A DNA stretch of 64,000 nt from positions 3,397,501 through 3,461,500 of the forward strand of contig NZ_CP066308.1 in assembly GCF_016406105.1 (NCBI RefSeq), given 5' to 3'. The notes beneath the pieces are model-generated. The model was not told where the DNA came from. It searched no databases and saw only the letters and a program-made list of their open reading frames with translations. This document shows, piece by piece, positions 1 through 9,115 of this stretch; position 1 is the stretch's first letter, and every line of letters begins with the position of its first letter. Source of the stretch: Brevibacillus composti (GTDB taxonomy: Bacteria; Bacillota; Bacilli; Brevibacillales; Brevibacillaceae). A program made the translations under genes and the position numbers.

Positions 1-645
1 TGCGACACGGCCAAATTTCGGCCCCGCTCCCCGTCCGAAAAGCAGCAGATCCGCAGAAGATGGGGGGTGGCAGGTTCGTTCAACGTGCTGTTTGTCGGCC
101 GAATCATCTATAAAAAAGGGCTGCACACCATCGTCCGCGCCGTGGCCCTGCTGAGAAAGAAGCATACGCGCATGCGAATCGTCGCAGTCGGCTCCTCCTG
201 GCCGGGAGTGAGACGGCAGACGCCGTACATGCGCCACGTCCGCAGCCTGGCCTCCCGTCTGCGCGTCCCGATCCGCTTTACCGGCTACATCCCGCCCGCC
301 CATGTCCACCGTATGTACCATCTCGGCGATGTCTTTGTCTGTCCGACCCAGTTCCGGGAAGGTTTCGCCACCGTCAATTCGGAAGCGATGGCATCCGGCA
401 TCCCGCTGGTAGCCTCCAGCCGGGGAGGGGTTCGCAATGTAGTCACGCATGGCAGAAGCGGTCTGCTCGTCCATGCCTATACAAGCCCCGCTGCCTTTGC
501 GCGCGCCATCGGCAAAATCATGGCTTCCCCCGAGCTGAGAAGGCGGCTGGCTCACGGCGGAAGACAGGGAATCGTCTCCTCTTTCAGCTGGCACCGCACT
601 GTACATCAGTTAAAAAGGCAGTATCGACAGATTGGTTCTCGATAG
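1..645 (+). CDS. Glycosyltransferase family 4, C-terminal part (5' end outside window)
   Basis: The reading frame is already open at base 1 and runs to a stop at 645, so the gene starts upstream. An internal GTG at 67 is not a convincing start because the frame upstream is coding-like. The protein is the C-terminal nucleotide-sugar-binding half of a GT-B (family 4) glycosyltransferase: a GRIIYKKGLHT strand-loop, then EGFATVNSEAMASG, which contains the E-x7-E motif that contacts the sugar nucleotide, then GGVRNVV and the usual C-terminal helices. Family members build cell-wall, exopolysaccharide or spore-coat glycans; the acceptor cannot be told here. It converges with coaA across a terminator. 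Confidence 0.8.
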   Translation, partial: CDTAKFRPRSPSEKQQIRRRWGVAGSFNVLFVGRIIYKKGLHTIVRAVALLRKKHTRMRIVAVGSSWPGVRRQTPYMRHVRSLASRLRVPIRFTGYIPPAHVHRMYHLGDVFVCPTQFREGFATVNSEAMASGIPLVASSRGGVRNVVTHGRSGLLVHAYTSPAAFARAIGKIMASPELRRRLAHGGRQGIVSSFSWHRTVHQLKRQYRQIGSR

Positions 646-671
646 ATGCCCCATGTATCCGTGTCCATGGC

Positions 672-728
672 CATAAAAAAAGAGGCCGCCCCTCCGTCTG
701 CAAATCAGACGTTTGGGACAGCCCCTTC
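672..728 (-). terminator. Intrinsic terminator of coaA
   Basis: On the minus strand a long GC-rich stem (GGGGCTGTCCC pairing roughly with GGGGCGGCCTC, with an inner CGTCTG/CAGACG) is followed by seven T residues. It lies just after the coaA stop and before the end of the converging glycosyltransferase gene. Confidence 0.8.
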
Positions 729-739
729 TCCTATTTCCC

Positions 740-1675
740 TTATAATTTTCGCAAGCGAACAGTCTGAATCATATGATCCTCGCCCTTTTCCAGGATGAGG
801 CGGGCTCGTCCACGCGTCGGCAGGATATTATTGCGCAGATTGATCCCGTTAATCTCGTTCCAGATGCCGGTCGCCACCTCGATGGCTTCTTCATCCGACA
901 GGCTGGCGTAGCGCCGGAAATAGGAAGCCGGATTGGAGAAGGCCGTCTGGCGCAGCAGCTTGAAGCGGTCGATATACCACTTTTTGATCGCTTCCTCGTC
1001 GGCATCCACGTAGATGGAAAAGTCAAAGAAATCAGAGACGAACACTTCCGACAGCCGCCGCTGCTTCTCATCCACCGGAGTCTGCAGGACATTGAGGCCC
1101 TCGACGATCAGGATGTCCGGCTCGCGCACCAGCTGCCATTCATCCGGGACGATGTCGTAGACCAGGTGGGAATAGACGGGGGCGGCCACTTCCGGGACCC
1201 CTGACTTTACATCGCATAAAAAGGAGATCAGCCGCCCGGTGTTGTAGCTTTCCGGAAAGCCCTTGCGCTTCATCAAGCCGCGCTCTTCCAGTACGCGGTT
1301 GGGATAGAGAAAACCGTCCGTCGTAATCAGATCCACTTTGGGATGATTCGGCCAACGGGATAAAAGCGTTTGCAAAATACGGGCTGTTGTGCTCTTGCCG
1401 ACGGCGACGCTGCCGGCAATCCCGATAATAAAGGGCACCTTCTTTTCCAGATTGCCCAAAAATGTATGTGTGGCCTGATACAGCTCCTGCGTGGCGCCTA
1501 CATGCAGATTAAGCAGCCGGGAAAGCGGGAGATAGATATCAGCCACTTCCGAGAGGGAGAGCCTTTCATTCAATCCCTGCAAGTACGCCAGTTCTTCATC
1601 GGAAATGGTGAGCGGTGTGGAAGCCCGCAGTCCTCTCCACTGCTCCCTACTGAAGGTAACATAAGGTGATGCCAT
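740..1675 (-). CDS. coaA: Pantothenate kinase, type I (CoaA)
   Basis: Phosphorylates pantothenate with ATP, the first step of coenzyme A synthesis, in the cytoplasm. The 311-residue protein matches the E. coli type along its length: N-terminal [12 protein letters not shown]-loop GSVAVGKST at about residues 88-96, [16 protein letters not shown], the PVYSHLVYD substrate region, [12 protein letters not shown] and the C-terminal NILPTRGRA. The ATG at 1675 is chosen because the family begins close to this motif and an AGGAAAGG box lies upstream. An in-frame extension to 1729 is possible but lacks homology. It stands alone, with terminators on both sides. Confidence 0.95.
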   Translation of the reverse strand: MASPYVTFSREQWRGLRASTPLTISDEELAYLQGLNERLSLSEVADIYLPLSRLLNLHVGATQELYQATHTFLGNLEKKVPFIIGIAGSVAVGKSTTARILQTLLSRWPNHPKVDLITTDGFLYPNRVLEERGLMKRKGFPESYNTGRLISFLCDVKSGVPEVAAPVYSHLVYDIVPDEWQLVREPDILIVEGLNVLQTPVDEKQRRLSEVFVSDFFDFSIYVDADEEAIKKWYIDRFKLLRQTAFSNPASYFRRYASLSDEEAIEVATGIWNEINGINLRNNILPTRGRARLILEKGEDHMIQTVRLRKL

Positions 1676-1770
1676 CGGAACCGTACATCCTTTCCTCGGT
1701 CGAATCCTCTCTTCCGGTAATCCCCCCATAGTGTAACACCTGCATTTGCTCTTGCAAACAATTTTGATGC

Positions 1771-1810
1771 AAAAAACCCGTCGCCGGTGTTTTCGGCATA
1801 CGGGTTTTTT
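1771..1810 (-). terminator. Intrinsic terminator after dps
   Basis: AAAAAACCCGT pairs with ACGGGTTTTTT around a GC-containing loop. The stem has runs of A and T on both sides, so it can work in both directions. It lies 25 bases past the dps stop and also shields the coaA promoter region. Confidence 0.85.
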
Positions 1811-1834
1811 CGCGTCTTTTTTGCGGGGATACTG

Positions 1835-2323
1835 CTAGCGGGAGCCAGCCATAACCGGCGTGCGGCGCGGCGGTTCCACGGCCTCTTTGCCCAAAAAAGC
1901 CTGCAGCATCCAGACGTGCTTTTGCAGACTGCCGCTGATTCCGACGAACATGTCCAGGGTCGGCTGGTCATTTTCCTTTTCCGCAACCGCCATGCCTTCC
2001 TCCAGTTCCCGGATCAGCGTCTGAAAATCCGCGACAATCGCTTCAACAGTAGCCTCTGCCGACTCGCCTCCGGATGCTTCCCGCAGGCTGGCCGTCTCCA
2101 GACAGGCTTTCATCGTAGATACAGGCTTGCCGCCGATGGCCAGCAGCCTCTCTGCCAGTTCGTCCACATAGCGGGCCGCTTCGTTGTAGAATTCCTCATA
2201 CTTGGCATGCAGCGTAAAAAAGTGCGGCCCGTTCACGAACCAGTGATAGTGGTGCAGCTTTTTGTACAGAACGGACCAGTTGGCGATCTGCTTGTTGAGC
2301 ACGGCGTGCAAAGAACTGCTCAT
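1835..2323 (-). CDS. dps: Dps-family DNA-protection ferritin
   Basis: Forms a 12-subunit shell that oxidises and stores iron and protects DNA during stress. The 162-residue length is normal for Dps. The ferroxidase signature is visible in the first third (YHWFVNGPHFFTLHAKYEEFY, followed by DELAERLLAIGG), and the helix pattern continues to the C-terminus. The ATG at 2323 is preceded by AAAGGATGA at good spacing; the longer frame to 2389 has no homology. It is monocistronic, with a terminator downstream. Bacillus paralogues are often under PerR or SigB control, but I saw no clear site. Confidence 0.93.
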   Translation of the reverse strand: MSSSLHAVLNKQIANWSVLYKKLHHYHWFVNGPHFFTLHAKYEEFYNEAARYVDELAERLLAIGGKPVSTMKACLETASLREASGGESAEATVEAIVADFQTLIRELEEGMAVAEKENDQPTLDMFVGISGSLQKHVWMLQAFLGKEAVEPPRRTPVMAGSR

Positions 2324-2389
2324 CAGTCTTTCATCCTTTCCGGATTGGTAAGTGAGATCGCTAGTTATTGTCCCGCTATGGACTGGCAA

Positions 2390-3319
2390 TTATTCGACGA
2401 GGCTTTCCTCGATCACCAGCCTGCCTGCTTCCGCATCGAGGCGGGCATGCACGCCAAACGGCAGGGCGAGGTGGGTGGAACCATGGCCGGCCTGAACATT
2501 CCAGATCGTCGGCTTACGGTAGGGCAGGACGATCTGGGTTACTACCTCGAGCACGGAAAAGCTGTCCCGTTTTTTCGGAATGCAGTTTTCCCAGGTGCCA
2601 AAAATGATGCCGGCACAGTCGTCAAAGGCGCCCGCGAGAGCCAGCTGCGTCAGCATGCGATCAACGCGGTACGGTTCCTCGTCCACATCCTCCAGGAACA
2701 GCAGCTTCCCCCTGGTATCGAGCTGATAGGGAGTGCCGGCCAGCGCGGCGACGAGCGAGAGATTGCCCCCGATGATGGGACCTGCGGCCGATCCATCCAT
2801 CAAGCAGAGGATCTCCTCCCCGTGCGGATTGCGAATCTCCCCCAGAGGCTCCGCACTGGTCATCGCGTGAAACAGCCAGTCCCGCGACGGCTGGTCCAAG
2901 TCTCCGGCGAGATCGGAAGAAGCCATCGGTCCATGCAATGTCGCAAGGCCAGCCTCCTGCTGAAGAACGGCATGCAAAGCCGTAATGTCGCTGTAGCCGA
3001 TCAACAGCTTGGGATGGGCGGCGATGCACGCGTAGTCGAGCAGCTCCAAAAGCTGCGGCGTGCCGTACCCGCCGCGCAGGCACATGATGGCATCCACCTT
3101 TGGATCGGCAAACATGCGGTTGATCTCCGCCGCCCTGATCTCCGCCGGCGCGCTCAAATAGCCTCCAAAGCTCTGCGTGCAGGTCTCGCCCACCTGGACG
3201 CGAAATCCCCACGCTTCCAAACAGGCCACTGCCCGCGGCAAAACCTCCGGCGGACACGGGCTGGCCGGAGCAGTCAGACCGATGGTATCTCCGGGGCGAA
3301 TCGCCTTTCCTTTGTTCAT
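2390..3319 (-). CDS. Peptidase S66 family LD-carboxypeptidase
   Basis: Family S66 enzymes remove the terminal D-Ala from murein tetrapeptides (LdcA) or cleave microcin C-type compounds (MccF). The protein is 309 residues. The nucleophile serine sits in GYSDITAL, and the Glu and His of the Ser-Glu-His triad are consistent with LEDVDEEPYRVDRM and VQAGHGSTHLALPFG. The N-terminus carries the usual GDTIGLTAPASP. The ATG at 3319 follows GGAGAAGGGTG. It lies 28 bases after an oligopeptide-binding protein and is probably cotranscribed with it, which suggests peptide salvage from the wall or detoxification of an imported peptide. Confidence 0.88.
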   Translation of the reverse strand: MNKGKAIRPGDTIGLTAPASPCPPEVLPRAVACLEAWGFRVQVGETCTQSFGGYLSAPAEIRAAEINRMFADPKVDAIMCLRGGYGTPQLLELLDYACIAAHPKLLIGYSDITALHAVLQQEAGLATLHGPMASSDLAGDLDQPSRDWLFHAMTSAEPLGEIRNPHGEEILCLMDGSAAGPIIGGNLSLVAALAGTPYQLDTRGKLLFLEDVDEEPYRVDRMLTQLALAGAFDDCAGIIFGTWENCIPKKRDSFSVLEVVTQIVLPYRKPTIWNVQAGHGSTHLALPFGVHARLDAEAGRLVIEESLVE

Positions 3320-3347
3320 CTTCACCCTTCTCCTCTCCCCTGGTAGG

Positions 3348-5042
3348 TTATTCCTGCGAAAAATCTCTTCTCTCCTCGATATACGCCCATTTCCAGTCAA
3401 TCTTGCTGAGCGGATCGATGCGGACTCCTTTTACTTTCTCATGCTGCACCCATGCATGGACATCGCTGAACAGGCCTGTGAGCGGCATCTCTTCCATCAG
3501 CAGTGTCTCCGCTTGCAGCAACAGCTTCTTGCGCCGAACTTCGTCCGTCTCCCGGTGCGCTTTGCGGATCAACTCCGCATAGGCCGGATGATGCCAGCGG
3601 GTAATATTGCTGGCACTGTACTTATCCACGTACTTTTCCAGAAAATTGACGGGATCGAGGTAGTCGGCTGTCCAGCCGGAACGGGTGATCGAGAACTTCC
3701 CCTGTACCTGATCGTCCAGGATAACCTTTGTCTCTTTGTTTACCAGTTTGACCTGTACGCCCAGCTCTTTTTTCCAGGCGGCCTGGAGCGCTTCCGCGAT
3801 CGCTTTGTTGCGGTCCGACGTATTGTACAGATAGGTGATCTCCGGCAGCTCGTCCAGCCCCAGTTCCTTCATCCCTTCGGCGAGAAGCCTGCGGGCCAGA
3901 TCGGGCTGGCAGTCGGCGAAAAATCCCTCCGGCTTGAGCGAGGCTGCGAGGGGCGTGATTCCCATCAGCGGCGTCTGGCCGGCCTGCCCGATGTTCTCCG
4001 CAATCTCCTGCCGATTGATCGCATAGGCAAAGGCTTTTCGCACTTTGGGATGGGTAAACGGAGGCCGCTCCGCATTGAAACGGAGGTAATACGACGTCGC
4101 CTTCGGCTCGGTTTTCAGCTTGCCCTCCCGCTTGAGCGGATCGATGGCATCCGTGGGCAAGCTGCTGATCGGCCCGCCCGCCCAGTCCAAATCGCCGTTT
4201 TCAAACAGCGCCAGCTCCGTGTTGGCATCCGCGATCATCGAGAATTCGATCCGCTCCAGCCGGACGGCTTCCTTTTCCCAGTAGCTGTCGTTTTTGACCA
4301 GGATCAGCTTGTTTTTATGCTCCCAGACGTGCAGCGTAAAGGGACCGTTGCCGACCAGCGTCTGCGGTTTTCTGGCCCAATCGGGATTGGCGGCTGCCAC
4401 CTTTTTCGGAATCGGCATCCAGCCGGAGACAAGCGTCGGGAAGTACGGCATGGGGTACTCCAAAGTGACGGTAAGCGTCCGGTCATCCAGTGCGCGGACG
4501 CCGACATCCCCCTTGCCCGCTTTTCCCGCGTGAAAAGCCCTGGCGTTTTTCAGCGCGAAATACTGGTAAGCTGCCGGCGAGCCCGTCTGGGGATCCAAGG
4601 CGTGCTTCCAGGCGAATTCGAAGTCGTGGGCTGTCACCGGATCGCCGTTGCTCCACCGGGAGTCCCTCAATCGAAAGGTATACGTCGTCCGATCGGCCGA
4701 TACCTTCATCTCCGATGCCACCGAGGCGATCGGCTTGCCTGCTTCATCCAGCCTCGTCAGGCCGTCAAAGAGGGCGCGAATCACCGCGCCGGAGACCGTA
4801 TCCTCGGCGAAGACCGGGTCCAGCGTCGCCGGCTCCTCTATGTTCAAGCGGAGAATCTGGGACGTCTCATCCTGAACTCCAGATCCGGCCCGTACGGCAG
4901 ATTCCGCTCGCATGACGGGCTCTGCGCGGACAGCGGATTCGAACCGGCCGGCCAATGCTGCACCGTCGCCGCTCGCCGCTCCCGTCAGAGGCGCCGAGCA
5001 CAAGAAAACCATACTGAGCAGATGGGGGACATAGCGCTTCAC
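3348..5042 (-). CDS. Oligopeptide ABC transporter substrate-binding protein (OppA/DppE type)
   Basis: An extracytoplasmic solute-binding protein of the SBP_bac_5 family, 564 residues, with an N-terminal secretion signal (KR followed by a hydrophobic stretch to about residue 23). The start of the mature region is Ala/Glu-rich with repeats. Family landmarks include LNIEEPATLDPVFAEDT, FRLRDSRWSNGDPVTAHDFEFAWKHALDP and RKAFAYAINRQEIAENI. I see no clean lipobox, so the anchoring is uncertain. No permease or ATPase genes adjoin, so it may borrow an Opp/Dpp complex. The LD-carboxypeptidase follows it directly. Confidence 0.88.
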   Translation of the reverse strand: MKRYVPHLLSMVFLCSAPLTGAASGDGAALAGRFESAVRAEPVMRAESAVRAGSGVQDETSQILRLNIEEPATLDPVFAEDTVSGAVIRALFDGLTRLDEAGKPIASVASEMKVSADRTTYTFRLRDSRWSNGDPVTAHDFEFAWKHALDPQTGSPAAYQYFALKNARAFHAGKAGKGDVGVRALDDRTLTVTLEYPMPYFPTLVSGWMPIPKKVAAANPDWARKPQTLVGNGPFTLHVWEHKNKLILVKNDSYWEKEAVRLERIEFSMIADANTELALFENGDLDWAGGPISSLPTDAIDPLKREGKLKTEPKATSYYLRFNAERPPFTHPKVRKAFAYAINRQEIAENIGQAGQTPLMGITPLAASLKPEGFFADCQPDLARRLLAEGMKELGLDELPEITYLYNTSDRNKAIAEALQAAWKKELGVQVKLVNKETKVILDDQVQGKFSITRSGWTADYLDPVNFLEKYVDKYSASNITRWHHPAYAELIRKAHRETDEVRRKKLLLQAETLLMEEMPLTGLFSDVHAWVQHEKVKGVRIDPLSKIDWKWAYIEERRDFSQE

Positions 5043-5117
5043 ATCTACTACCTCCTGCTGTCTACTCCCGCCCCGGCACGAGGCGATGCAGGTGTATTGT
5101 CTCCCGTCCGCCCTATC

Positions 5118-5867
5118 TCATGTAACGAGCAGCGCGTAGCGATTCGTCGGGCGGCCGACGCCTCCGTAGGCGACATCCCGTTTGACGCGTCCCGTCTTCT
5201 CCAGATGCTCCAAATAGCGCCTGGCCGTGACCCGCGCGATGCCTACCCTCTCCGCCACCTCCTCCGCCGAGAGCGGCAAGGTGGCACTATGCAGCTGTCC
5301 GATGATCTGCTCCAGCGTAATCAGATGCAGTCCTTTGGGAAGAGTCTCCTCCCTCAACGGAGCGAAGCCGTGGGACCATGACCCGCCGAAGCCTCGCTCT
5401 TCGAGGGGGCTGCCTTCCATGCTGGTGCGAAACAGCAGCCGGTCCACTTCCTCCTGGGAGGCGACTCCCTCCGCATCCAATCCGGAGCGATAGGCCCGGT
5501 AGCTCTCCAGCGACTGTCTGATCCGCTCAAAGGTAAACGGCTTAATGATGTAGTCTACGACACCGCTTCTCAGCATGGTCTGGATTGTCCGCTTATCCTT
5601 TGCCGCCGTGATCGCGATGACGTCGACGGCCAGCCCCTGGGCACGCAGCTCTTTTAGCGTCTGAATGCCGTCCTGCATTGGCATGAACACATCCATGATG
5701 ACCAGATCGGGGTGCAGCTCGCGGACCATGCGGATCCCTTCGATTCCGTTCACCGCGACACCCGCCACCTGAAAGGAAGGGACGCGTTCGATGAACCGCC
5801 TGTTCACCTCCTGCACCATCGGATCATCCTCTATGACGACCACTCGCAGCGAATCTCGCTTGTTCAC
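5118..5867 (-). CDS. dctR: Response regulator DctR (CitB family)
   Basis: Partner of the DctS kinase for C4-dicarboxylate sensing. 249 residues: receiver domain with acidic pair EDD near residue 14, phospho-acceptor Asp in LVIMDVFMP, and the Lys in IIKPFTFERI, then a linker and a C-terminal helix-turn-helix (LSAEEVAERVGIARVTARRY). The start is GTG at 5867 with GAAGGAGGC about eight bases upstream, so it overlaps the end of dctS by 44 bases and is translationally coupled. In B. subtilis DctR activates the C4-dicarboxylate transporter gene; no such transporter adjoins here, but two lie at 21-26 kb. Confidence 0.9.
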   Translation of the reverse strand: MNKRDSLRVVVIEDDPMVQEVNRRFIERVPSFQVAGVAVNGIEGIRMVRELHPDLVIMDVFMPMQDGIQTLKELRAQGLAVDVIAITAAKDKRTIQTMLRSGVVDYIIKPFTFERIRQSLESYRAYRSGLDAEGVASQEEVDRLLFRTSMEGSPLEERGFGGSWSHGFAPLREETLPKGLHLITLEQIIGQLHSATLPLSAEEVAERVGIARVTARRYLEHLEKTGRVKRDVAYGGVGRPTNRYALLVT

Positions 5868-7425
5868 CGGCCTCTGCCTCCTTCATCGGAAATGTAATCA
5901 CGATGCTCGTCCCATGCCCGGGCTGCGATTGACAGCTCAGCTCTCCCCGTCCCTTTTTCACCAGCTGATCGACCAGGTAGAGCCCGATGCCGCGATGCTC
6001 CGTCTTTTTGGTGGAAAAGCCCCGCTCCAGCATCCGCTGCTGCACCTCGGGCTCCATGCCATCGCCGTTGTCCTCCACCATCAGCGAGCAGGTCTCTTCG
6101 TCCTGGGCGATGCTGATCGAGACTTCTTTGTCGGGCTGGCTGCTGCTCTCCAGCGCATCGAAGGCATTTTCGATCAAATTGCCCAGAATCAGCACAAAAT
6201 GATGCTGGTCCAGATGGGGAGGAAAACGCTCCAGATGACTTCTCCTGTCGATCACGACGCGAATTCCCAGCTCTTTGCCCCGGCTGACTTTGCCCATCAA
6301 CAGCCCGGACACGCTGTCGCTTTCGATCCGCGCACTCAAGAAGGAGGTCAGCTCCTCCTGCTGGACGCGAATGTCAAACACGTACTCCAGCGCCTTTTCC
6401 TGCTGGTTCAGCTGCAGCAGGCCGGCAATCGTATGGAGCTTGTTCATGTGTTCGTGATTTTGAACCCTTAGTGCCTCGACGAATGCTTTGACCCCGGTCA
6501 GCTCTTCCGCCATCCGGGCCACTTCCGTCCGGTCCTGAAAAATCGCGATGGCTCCCACCACCTTTTCGTCCACTTTGATCATGAAGCGGTTGGACCAGAG
6601 CAGGGTATTGCCCACACGCAGCTCGTGATCGTAGAAATTCTGCCTTTTTTCCAATACCTCCGGCAGAGCGGTATCCCGGATCACCTCGCGTATCGGCCTG
6701 CCCAGCACGTCTCCCTCAATGTGAAAAATCTGCTTGGCCCGGTCGTTGAAGATCGTGATCCGCTCCTGCAGATCGATGGCGATGACTCCCTCGCGCATGC
6801 CGTGAAAAGTGGCGGTCCGCTCTACCAGCATGCGGGCGATTTCCTCCGGCTCCATATTGAGCATCTGCCTCTTCATATGGCGGGCCAAGAGATAGGAGCC
6901 CCACATGCCAAAAAAGAGCGAGAGGAGAAAGGTGATGACGATATTCTCCCGCTGGTTGCTGACGATCTCCCAGAGGCCGGGCAGCACGTGGCCCACCATG
7001 ACGACGCCCACCTGCTCATGCTCCTCGTCCATCAGGGGAACATAGGCCCGCAGCGCCGTTCCCATCTCCCCCCGCACCTTTTGCAGGTAGCTGTGCTCGG
7101 CAAAAGCCGCTTCCGCATGCCTGTCGCGAAAGACCGTGCCGATGCGCTCGTCCAGCGGGTCTGCATAGCGAACCCTGTCCATATTCATCACCACGATATA
7201 GGTGACATCATTGACGATGCGGATCCTGCGCACGACAGGGGCAATCACCTTCCAGCCGTCCGGCTCCTGGATGCTTTTCTGGATCGCGGAGATTTCGGCT
7301 ACGGTCCGCGCTGTGGTCATCAGGCGCAGCTCCAGATCATCCTCGGTGATGCGGATGATGCTGCCCAAGAGGATGATGCCGCCGATCAACAGCGAGAACA
7401 GGACGATTCCGACGGACAGGAGCAT
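5824..7425 (-). CDS. dctS: Sensor histidine kinase DctS (CitA/DcuS family)
   Basis: Membrane kinase that senses C4-dicarboxylates. Order: membrane segment at about 1-22, extracytoplasmic PAS-like sensor at about 25-160, second membrane segment at about 162-182, cytoplasmic PAS at about 200-300, the family phosphorylation motif NHEHMNKLHTIAGLLQL at about 320-340, and an ATPase with N box (ENAFDAL) and DNGDGMEPEV. It resembles B. subtilis DctS closely as I recall that protein. The ATG at 7425 is the first standard start, but homology appears to continue upstream (LITKLKIQGKI), so a CTG at 7458 behind GGAAAGGAAG is a plausible true start. Confidence 0.9.
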   Translation of the reverse strand: MLLSVGIVLFSLLIGGIILLGSIIRITEDDLELRLMTTARTVAEISAIQKSIQEPDGWKVIAPVVRRIRIVNDVTYIVVMNMDRVRYADPLDERIGTVFRDRHAEAAFAEHSYLQKVRGEMGTALRAYVPLMDEEHEQVGVVMVGHVLPGLWEIVSNQRENIVITFLLSLFFGMWGSYLLARHMKRQMLNMEPEEIARMLVERTATFHGMREGVIAIDLQERITIFNDRAKQIFHIEGDVLGRPIREVIRDTALPEVLEKRQNFYDHELRVGNTLLWSNRFMIKVDEKVVGAIAIFQDRTEVARMAEELTGVKAFVEALRVQNHEHMNKLHTIAGLLQLNQQEKALEYVFDIRVQQEELTSFLSARIESDSVSGLLMGKVSRGKELGIRVVIDRRSHLERFPPHLDQHHFVLILGNLIENAFDALESSSQPDKEVSISIAQDEETCSLMVEDNGDGMEPEVQQRMLERGFSTKKTEHRGIGLYLVDQLVKKGRGELSCQSQPGHGTSIVITFPMKEAEAGEQARFAASGRHRG

Positions 7426-7552
7426 GATTTTCCCTTGGATTTTCAGTTTCGTGATCAGTGCGGCTCTTCCTTTCCCGCGAGTGTTTCAATCTATCCCTTA
7501 TTCTACCAAAAAGGGGCTGAAATTTTTATACTATTCCGACGAATGAATCTGC

Positions 7553-7558
7553 TATGAT
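7553..7558 (+). promoter_or_regulatory. Candidate -10 box of dctB
   Basis: TATGAT lies 46 bases before the dctB start in the divergent dctS-dctB gap. No good -35 sits 17 bases upstream (ACTATT), which would fit an activator-dependent promoter such as one driven by DctR. The call rests on this hexamer only. Confidence 0.35.
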
Positions 7559-7603
7559 AGGAGTGATGCCAGGAAACAGCTGGAAAAAGCGAGGGATTCG
7601 CAG

Positions 7604-8658
7604 GTGTCTGTCAACCAATCATTTCTCAGCATCACCTTGATCGTCATTCTGGGCTTTTTGAGCGCGATCCTGATCGGTTTTCGAGCCGACCTGCCTTTTG
7701 CTCCGCTGGAATACGACGAGGAGCAGGAGGGATTGCAGGAGCGCCTGATCATTAAATTCAGCCACGTCGTCGCGGAGAATACGCCGAAAGGGCTGGCCGT
7801 CGAACGCTTTTCCCGGCTGGTCAAAGAGAAGTCAAACGGCCGCATCGAGGTGCAGGTCTTTCCCAACGGCATCCTCTATTCGGACAAGACGGAATATGCC
7901 GCATTGAGAAGGGGCGACATCCAGATGATTGCCCCGGCCTTTTCCAATCTGGCGGACCAGATACCCGAGTGGGCCGTCCTCGATCTGCCCTTTGTCTTTC
8001 GGAGCCACGCCGAAGCGGAGGAGGCGTTTCAGGGGGAGATGGGGCGGCTTTTGTTCCAATGCCTGGAGCCGCTCGATATGAAAGGGCTGGCTTTCTGGAA
8101 CAACGGGTTCAAGCAGATGACCAGCAATCGGCCGATCCGCACCCCGGAGGATTTTGCCGGACAGCGCTTCCGGATCATCCAGAGCAAGGTGCTGGAAGCC
8201 CAGTTTCAGGCGCTGGGAGCCAAAGGCTACGGCGCTTCCTTCACCGATGTCTATCAGAAGCTGGCCAGTGGCCAGGTGGACGGGCAAGAGAACACCATCT
8301 CCAACATCTACACTGCAAGCTGTATCAGGTGCAGCGATACCTGACCTTGAGCAACCACGGCTACCTCGGCTACGCCGTGATTATGAACAAACGCTTTTGG
8401 GACCAGCTCTCCCCCGAGACCCAGGCGATCATCAGCGACGCTTTGGCGGAGACGACCGCCTACAGCAACCAGCTGGCCCTCTCCATCAACGAGCAGCAAT
8501 GGCAGCAGCTGCAGAAAACGTCGCTGGAGATCCATGTGCTATCCCCCGAGGAGCTGGCCGTCTGGCAGGAAGCGCTGCAGCCGGTGTACGACATGTTTAC
8601 GCCGGTGATCGGCCAAAGGATCATGGAGGAGCTGGAAAAGCTGCATGCGCCGCGATAA
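7604..8658 (+). pseudogene. dctB: dctB, C4-dicarboxylate-binding co-sensor (DctP family), frameshifted
   Basis: In B. subtilis DctB is a TRAP-type binding protein that works with DctS as a co-sensor. Here the first frame runs from GTG 7604 (after GCGAGGGA) through KFSHVVAENTPKGLA, NGILYSD and QVDGQENTISNIYT, then stops at 8344. The remaining protein (KLYQVQRYLTLSNHGYLGYA to the C-terminus) continues in another frame to 8658. One extra A in the GCAAGC at 8315-8320 would restore GCA AAG CTG and the expected NIYTAKLYQVQ reading, so a single-base deletion near 8317 explains it. The gene is otherwise intact, with an N-terminal membrane anchor, so this is either recent loss or a sequencing error. 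Confidence 0.88.
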
Positions 8659-8671
8659 GGGGATACCGGAC

Positions 8672-8697
8672 AAAAAAAAGAACGCCGGGAAGCGTTC
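8672..8697 (-). terminator. Intrinsic terminator of the Spo0E-like gene
   Basis: On the minus strand GAACGC and GCGTTC pair around a short loop and are followed by eight T residues. It also closes the converging dctB gene. Confidence 0.75.
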
Positions 8698-8726
8698 GGG
8701 GGTTCACACCAAAGCCTGTATCCCAA

Positions 8727-9050
8727 TTACTTGCGAATCATTCGCTGAAATTGGACGATATATTCATCGAGCTGCTGGCTGATTTCAACAACCGATTGGT
8801 GACCCAATCCTTTTTCTTTGACCAGCTGGCTCATTTTTCCCTTCAGCGTTTCGATCATCTCCAGCAGCTGCACTTCGTCTATCTTTTCGTTCCATAGGTC
8901 TTTGGATGCTTTTGCCTTCGGCCCTGCCTGCGGAAGGGGCGTCCTTTTTTTCTGCTTTTTCCTGTATACCATCAACGAGGGTCGTTTATTTTTATCCGTT
9001 TCTTTCTGGTTGGCGGGCAGAGTAATTTCTTTTTCTAAGACTACGGTCAT
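8727..9050 (-). CDS. Spo0E-family aspartyl-phosphate phosphatase-like protein
   Basis: Spo0E-type proteins dephosphorylate Spo0A-P and delay sporulation. The last 50 residues of this 107-residue protein show the family signature: a helix (VQLLEMIETLKGKMSQLVKEKG), then VVEISQQLDEYIVQFQR, which contains the SQ-x-LD motif. Typical members are 50-90 residues; this one has an extra basic N-terminal segment (YRKKQKKRTPLP) of about 50 residues whose role is unknown. It is flanked by its own terminator, and possible Spo0A boxes lie upstream. Confidence 0.8.
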   Translation of the reverse strand: MTVVLEKEITLPANQKETDKNKRPSLMVYRKKQKKRTPLPQAGPKAKASKDLWNEKIDEVQLLEMIETLKGKMSQLVKEKGLGHQSVVEISQQLDEYIVQFQRMIRK

Positions 9051-9115
9051 AGCCAGTGCTCAACCCTTTCTGCGAATATTTTACTATGATACTATTACGG
9101 GTTCCTTCATAATCG

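Noticed and set aside
1787-3346. Long open frame of 519 codons on the plus strand
   Set aside because: It is antisense to dps and the LD-carboxypeptidase, shows no domain, and reflects the codon bias of a GC-rich genome.
3177-5381. 734-codon open frame on the plus strand
   Set aside because: Antisense to the solute-binding protein gene; Arg/Gln/Leu-rich low-information sequence with no recognisable fold.
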